7,580 bases of DNA from an uncultured Clostridia bacterium (GTDB lineage Bacteria > Bacillota > Clostridia > Oscillospirales > Acutalibacteraceae): the NCBI GenBank assembly GCA_946626015.1, contig CAMOTT010000097.1, positions 1-7,580 of the forward strand, read 5' to 3'. The notes below the pieces were generated by a model. The model was not told the DNA's origin. It worked only from the letters and a program-made list of their open reading frames with translations, and made no database searches. Within the stretch, counting starts at the first letter, position 1, and each line of letters opens with the position of its first letter. Shown one piece after another: positions 4,695-7,580 of this stretch. Both the position numbers and the translations under genes were made by a program.

Positions 4695-4797
4695 ATATAC
4701 GTCTCACATATGATCCTATCGGTCAAGCTTTAGCACCTTACCAAACGGCAGGTTGCTGTGCGGTCAATGAGCTTGTCTCTCACGCACTCTTGATAGT
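4665..4797 (-). promoter_or_regulatory. SAM-clan (S-box-like) riboswitch, copy 2, with expression platform
   Basis: The aptamer (4716-4796, 81 nt) has the same length as copy 1. Over the 85 bases 4713-4797 it differs from copy 1 at one position (4768), which falls in the unpaired part of P2. P1, P2, P3, GCAACC, GGTGCTAA and the loop pseudoknot are all present. The expression platform has diverged in sequence but keeps its pairing. The antiterminator (4713-4722 with 4685-4694) is 10 bp with one G-U pair, and the terminator is intact. Conserved pairing with changed sequence is good evidence that both states are functional. It controls the 71-residue membrane protein, and perhaps everything downstream. 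Confidence 0.85.
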
Positions 4798-4803
4798 GTC
4801 TAT

Positions 4804-4832
4804 ATTGTAAAACAAATGTATTTATTTGTCAA
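4804..4832 (-). promoter_or_regulatory. promoter of riboswitch copy 2 and the 71-residue gene
   Basis: On the minus strand a perfect TTGACA (4827-4832) and TACAAT (4804-4809) are 17 bp apart. The start point would be near 4797, at the first base of the aptamer. A perfect dyad ACAAAT-N6-ATTTGT (4812-4829) fills the spacer and overlaps the -35; it could be an operator. The promoter begins 12 bp after the lysS stop codon. Confidence 0.8.
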
Positions 4833-4843
4833 GGGTAATTATT

Positions 4844-6367
4844 TTATTTCTCCAAGGTCTTCATTGTGGGAAAGAGCAGCACGTCTCTAATGGAATAGCT
4901 GTTTGTGAGGAGCATTACCAGACGGTCGATACCGATGCCGATGCCGCCCGTGGGGGGCATGCCGTACTCAAGAGCGCGGAGGAAGTCCTCGTCTGTGTGG
5001 TTGGCCTCCTCATCGCCCTGGGCGAACAGCTCCTCCTGAGCCTCAAAACGCTCCCGCTGATCGATGGGATCGTTCAGCTCCGAATAAGCGTTGGCAAACT
5101 CTCTCCGGGTGATAAACAGCTCAAAGCGCTCCACAAGGTCAGGTCTGCCGGGCTTTTTCTTGGTCAGGGGTGATATTTCAATGGGATGGTCTATGACAAA
5201 GGTGGGCTGGTCAAGGTGCTCCTCAACGAATTCCTCAAAGAACAGGCTGAGCAGGTCGCCTTTTTTGTGGCGGGGCTCATACTCAATGCCCTTTTCGTCC
5301 GCAAGCGCCTTAGCCTCTTCAAAGGTGATGGCGTCAAAGTCGATGCCGGAATACTGCTTGACAGCCTCGGTCATTGTGATGCGTGCAAACGGCTTGTCAA
5401 AATCTATGACCACGGCGTTTTCATCCGTGCCATACTTGACGATGCTGGTGCCCAAAACCGTTTTTGCCACATAGCGGAAAAGGTTCTCGGTCAGATCCAT
5501 CATGCCGTTGTAATCGGTATAGGCCTGATACAGCTCCATGAGGGTAAACTCCGGGTTGTGCTTTATGTCGCAGCCCTCGTTGCGGAACACGCGGCCGATC
5601 TCATAAACGCGCTCCATACCGCCCACTATCAGCCTCTTTAAGTAGAGCTCCAGGGAAATGCGGAGCTTGAGATCCTCGTCAAGGGCGTTGTGGTGGGTGT
5701 TGAAAGGCCTTGCCGCAGCGCCTCCGGCGTTGTGGACAAGGATGGGGGTCTCCACCTCCATAAAATCCTCGCCGTCCAGATAATTGCGGATAGCGCGGAT
5801 GATCTGGGAACGCTTGTAGAAAGTGTCCTTTACGTCGGGGTTCATTATCAGGTCAAGGTAACGCTGACGGTAACGGGTGTCCGTATCCGTCAAGCCGTGG
5901 AACTTCTCGGCAAGGGGCAGCAGAGATTTTGCCAAAAGCCTTATCTGCTTCGCGTGCACGGAGATCTCCCCCCTGCGTGTGCGGAAAACAAAGCCTTTGA
6001 CCTCTACTATATCGCCGATATCCCATTTTTTGAACTCGGCAAAATTGTCCTCGCCGATATCGTTTATACGCACATACACCTGCATACGTCCGCTGCGGTC
6101 ATGCACGTCGATAAAGTTTGCCTTGCCCATATCTCTGCGGGACATCATGCGGCCGCAGATGGAAACGTCCGTATTCTCAAGCTCGTCAAATCTCTCGTTG
6201 ATTTCCGCGTTCGTAATGGACTGCTCAGCAAGGGTGATCTCAAAGGGATCCTTGCCCGCCTCCTGCAAAGCGCAGAGCTTTTCGAGCCTTATCTGTCTCA
6301 GGGCGTTGGTATCCTGAATTTCTTCTGCTTCAAGCTCACCGACCTGATTGTTCAATTCCTCTGTCAT
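4844..6367 (-). CDS. lysS: lysyl-tRNA synthetase, class II
   Basis: This 507-residue cytoplasmic enzyme charges tRNA-Lys with lysine using ATP. The N-terminal OB-fold that binds the anticodon is at about residues 66-145 (VSICGRMMSRRDMGKANFID). The class II catalytic core follows: motif 1 around 186-210 (FMEVETPIL), motif 2 at 253-282 (RVYEIGRVFRNEG, then HNPEFTLMELYQAY), and motif 3 at 468-490 (GMPPTGGIGIGIDRLVMLL). Family length is about 490-510, so it is complete. The ATG has an AAAGGAA site about 10 nt upstream. It lies 53 nt after greA and is probably cotranscribed from the greA promoter. No T-box leader precedes it. No intrinsic terminator of its own follows it. Confidence 0.97.
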   Translation of the reverse strand: MTEELNNQVGELEAEEIQDTNALRQIRLEKLCALQEAGKDPFEITLAEQSITNAEINERFDELENTDVSICGRMMSRRDMGKANFIDVHDRSGRMQVYVRINDIGEDNFAEFKKWDIGDIVEVKGFVFRTRRGEISVHAKQIRLLAKSLLPLAEKFHGLTDTDTRYRQRYLDLIMNPDVKDTFYKRSQIIRAIRNYLDGEDFMEVETPILVHNAGGAAARPFNTHHNALDEDLKLRISLELYLKRLIVGGMERVYEIGRVFRNEGCDIKHNPEFTLMELYQAYTDYNGMMDLTENLFRYVAKTVLGTSIVKYGTDENAVVIDFDKPFARITMTEAVKQYSGIDFDAITFEEAKALADEKGIEYEPRHKKGDLLSLFFEEFVEEHLDQPTFVIDHPIEISPLTKKKPGRPDLVERFELFITRREFANAYSELNDPIDQRERFEAQEELFAQGDEEANHTDEDFLRALEYGMPPTGGIGIGIDRLVMLLTNSYSIRDVLLFPTMKTLEK

Positions 6368-6420
6368 ATTTTCAGCTTTCCTTTCAGGTTTTTCGCAACC
6401 GTGTTGATTTTAACAACGAC

Positions 6421-6891
6421 TTATTTCGTTTTGAGTATCTTAAATGTCACTGTTCCGTTGGGTATCTCTACCTCAACCTTTTCGCCGACCTTTTTGCCAA
6501 TCAGAGCCTTGCCGATAGGTGAATCGGCGGTAATAACGCCGTTAAAGGGATCCGCCGAGCCTTTGCCCAGGATCTTAAAGGTCATCTTCTTTTTGAGGCT
6601 CAGGTTTTCCACGTCCACCTCAGAGCCGATACCGACTACCTCGGAGCTTATGGAGGACTCGTCCAGAATAGTGGCGTTCTTTAGCTCCTCCTCGATCTTA
6701 GCTATCTGAGCTTCCAGCTTAGCCTGGTCGTTCATAGCCTCATCGTATTCGGCGTTCTCTGACAAGTCGCCGTGGGAACGGGCCTCTTTTATTTTTTCGG
6801 CTATTTCGTCACGGCCGACGGTTTTGAGCTGGGTAAGGGTTTGAACCAGCTCCTCATATTTTTCTCTTGTGAGCACTGTTGCATTGTTCAT
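6421..6891 (-). CDS. greA: transcription elongation factor GreA
   Basis: This 156-residue protein has the normal GreA length. The N-terminal coiled-coil domain (about residues 8-75) carries the tip motif GDLSENAEYDEA at 41-52. Its acidic D42 and E45 correspond to the residues that stabilise the second Mg2+ in the RNA polymerase active site and trigger cleavage of backtracked RNA. The C-terminal FKBP-like domain ends with SPIGKALIGKKVGEKVEVEI, the GreA signature. The ATG is preceded by AAAGGAA at about 12 nt, a rather long spacing. It is the first gene of a probable greA-lysS operon, an arrangement known in Bacillota. Confidence 0.97.
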   Translation of the reverse strand: MNNATVLTREKYEELVQTLTQLKTVGRDEIAEKIKEARSHGDLSENAEYDEAMNDQAKLEAQIAKIEEELKNATILDESSISSEVVGIGSEVDVENLSLKKKMTFKILGKGSADPFNGVITADSPIGKALIGKKVGEKVEVEIPNGTVTFKILKTK

Positions 6892-6954
6892 GATAACTAC
6901 AACTTCCTTTCACTATATACGAGATAAAATAGCGCACTATTATGCTGATTATAA

Positions 6955-6983
6955 ATTATATTAAATAATACTAAAAAAGTCAA
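6955..6983 (-). promoter_or_regulatory. promoter of greA-lysS
   Basis: On the minus strand TTGACT (6978-6983) and a perfect TATAAT (6955-6960) are 17 bp apart, close to the sigma-A consensus. The start point is near 6948, giving a 5' leader of about 57 nt. The leader contains a small AATAG/CTATT hairpin (6928-6941). The -35 lies only 36 bp after the carboxypeptidase stop codon. Confidence 0.85.
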
Positions 6984-7011
6984 GGGCTGCGGCAAACATT
7001 GAACCAAAAGC

Positions 7012-7045
7012 GCGGATTTTATTTTTTAAAACGCAAAAAATCCGC
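7012..7045 (-). other. hairpin at the end of the carboxypeptidase gene
   Basis: On the minus strand GCGGATTTT (7037-7045) pairs perfectly with AAAATCCGC (7012-7020) across the stop codon, with a 16-nt AT-rich loop. Only a short, interrupted T-tract follows (GCTTTTGG), so it is at best a weak terminator. Confidence 0.35.
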
Positions 7046-7580
7046 CACTCTTTTAAACAGCGATTTCTTCTCCCGGCTGTCTTTCTCCTCTCCCGGTTTG
7101 ATCTCCACCGTCCGCGCCGCCAAAAGAGCTGTTTCTCCGATACATTTTTTGTCGTGAAAAAACTTCACTGTACCCACTATTTTCCCTGCCTTTACAGGGG
7201 CATATTCATAAGGCTTTAACGAGATACTGTACGAAAAAAATCCCTCCGTGTCTGTAACCGCTCCGATGGGCTCACCCGCCGTTTCCACCGGTACAGCCGC
7301 CTCCTGTCCGCCAAAGATCTTAAGCTTTACGTTTGAAACATCGCAGGTGAGTTTTTTTGCCGTAACACGGGAAAAACCGTAATTGAGCAAAGCTATATGG
7401 TCGTTCCAGTCATCCGGCGCGTTGAGGGTCACCGCCACCAGCGTGACCCCGTTCCGCTCCGCGGCCGACACAAGACACCTGCCGCTGCTTTTAGTAAAAC
7501 CGGTTTTTATTCCAATGGCATCCGGGTATCTGCTTAACAGGCTGTTGTGGTTTGAGAGCACCCTTCTGTAAGGCGGATTA
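7019..7580 (-). CDS. D-alanyl-D-alanine carboxypeptidase (penicillin-binding protein, S11 family), C-terminal part
   Basis: The frame is open from the right edge to a TAA at 7019 and gives 186 visible residues. The sequence LSNHNSLLSRYPDAIGIKTGFTK followed by SGRCLVSAAERNGVTLVAV is typical of the DacA/DacF family; KTG at visible residues 25-27 is the third active-site motif of serine penicillin-binding proteins. The SxxK and SxN motifs must lie upstream, outside the window. A beta-rich C-terminal domain follows (about 85-160), then a lysine-rich tail ending FKRVADFLRFKK, which looks like the amphipathic membrane anchor of PBP5-type enzymes. The enzyme removes the terminal D-Ala from peptidoglycan stem peptides outside the membrane. 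The GTG at 7561 is internal, not the start. Confidence 0.9.
   Translation of the reverse strand, partial: NPPYRRVLSNHNSLLSRYPDAIGIKTGFTKSSGRCLVSAAERNGVTLVAVTLNAPDDWNDHIALLNYGFSRVTAKKLTCDVSNVKLKIFGGQEAAVPVETAGEPIGAVTDTEGFFSYSISLKPYEYAPVKAGKIVGTVKFFHDKKCIGETALLAARTVEIKPGEEKDSREKKSLFKRVADFLRFKK

Larger units (their letters stand above)
4622..4809 (-). repeat. paralogous leader repeat, copy 2 (partner 4036-4215)
   Basis: This copy has the stronger promoter, with TACAAT as -10. Its post-terminator spacer is slightly longer than that of copy 1, and its ATG opens only the 9-codon frame. The real downstream gene starts about 97 bases later with its own ribosome binding site. Confidence 0.8.

Noticed and set aside
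4036..4809. The duplicated leaders as copies of a small mobile element with terminal inverted repeats.
   Set aside because: The similarity extends beyond the inverted repeats into the ribosome binding site on one side and the -10 region on the other, and no target-site duplication is visible. Duplication of a regulatory region explains it better.
6368..6420. T-box or lysine riboswitch in front of lysS.
   Set aside because: The greA-lysS gap is only 53 nt, with no specifier loop, T-box sequence or terminator.
5690..6709. Plus-strand 339-residue frame opposite lysS and greA.
   Set aside because: It is an antisense shadow of two certain genes and has no start signals. The same applies to the other plus-strand frames opposite lysS and the ribosomal genes.
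1..7580. CRISPR arrays, insertion sequences and phage genes.
   Set aside because: No regularly spaced repeats, transposase, integrase or phage structural genes are visible.

Overview
The window looks like a chromosomal segment of a Gram-positive anaerobe of the Bacillota, most likely class Clostridia (Oscillospiraceae/Ruminococcaceae-like). This rests on strong AGGAGG-type ribosome binding sites, sigma-A promoters with 17-bp spacers, intrinsic terminators with U-tracts, S-box type riboswitch leaders, and the style of the ribosomal, lysS and greA proteins. The genus cannot be fixed from sequence alone. All genes but one read on the minus strand.

Right to left (direction of transcription): the 3' two-thirds of a D-Ala-D-Ala carboxypeptidase gene enters from the right edge (7019-7580). 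A near-consensus promoter (6955-6983) then drives greA and lysS (6891 to 4844). Immediately after lysS lies an AT-rich accessory stretch (about 3719-4843). It holds two small genes of unknown function, a 71-residue single-pass membrane protein and a 101-residue soluble protein. Each is preceded by a nearly identical SAM-clan (S-box-like) riboswitch with a complete antiterminator/terminator platform. A consensus promoter (4804-4832) starts transcription almost at the first base of the upstream riboswitch. The two units are in series on one strand, so the 101-residue gene may be gated twice. This pair is the most interesting part of the window.

The single plus-strand gene (2915-3718) is a GufA-like ZIP metal transporter with its own promoter, a probable TTG start and a dyad over its -10 and start site. 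It is transcribed divergently from the S10 ribosomal protein operon, which runs off the left edge: rpsJ (S10), rplC (L3), rplD (L4), rplW (L23) and the start of rplB (L2). The operon promoter (2572-2600) makes a leader of about 335 nt. That leader contains an intrinsic terminator and an upstream segment able to pair with the terminator's 5' arm, so the operon is probably controlled by transcription attenuation.

Together the window holds translation genes (S10 operon, lysS), transcript elongation (greA), cell-wall maturation (DacA-type enzyme), metal uptake, and a small accessory locus predicted to be switched on when S-adenosylmethionine is low.
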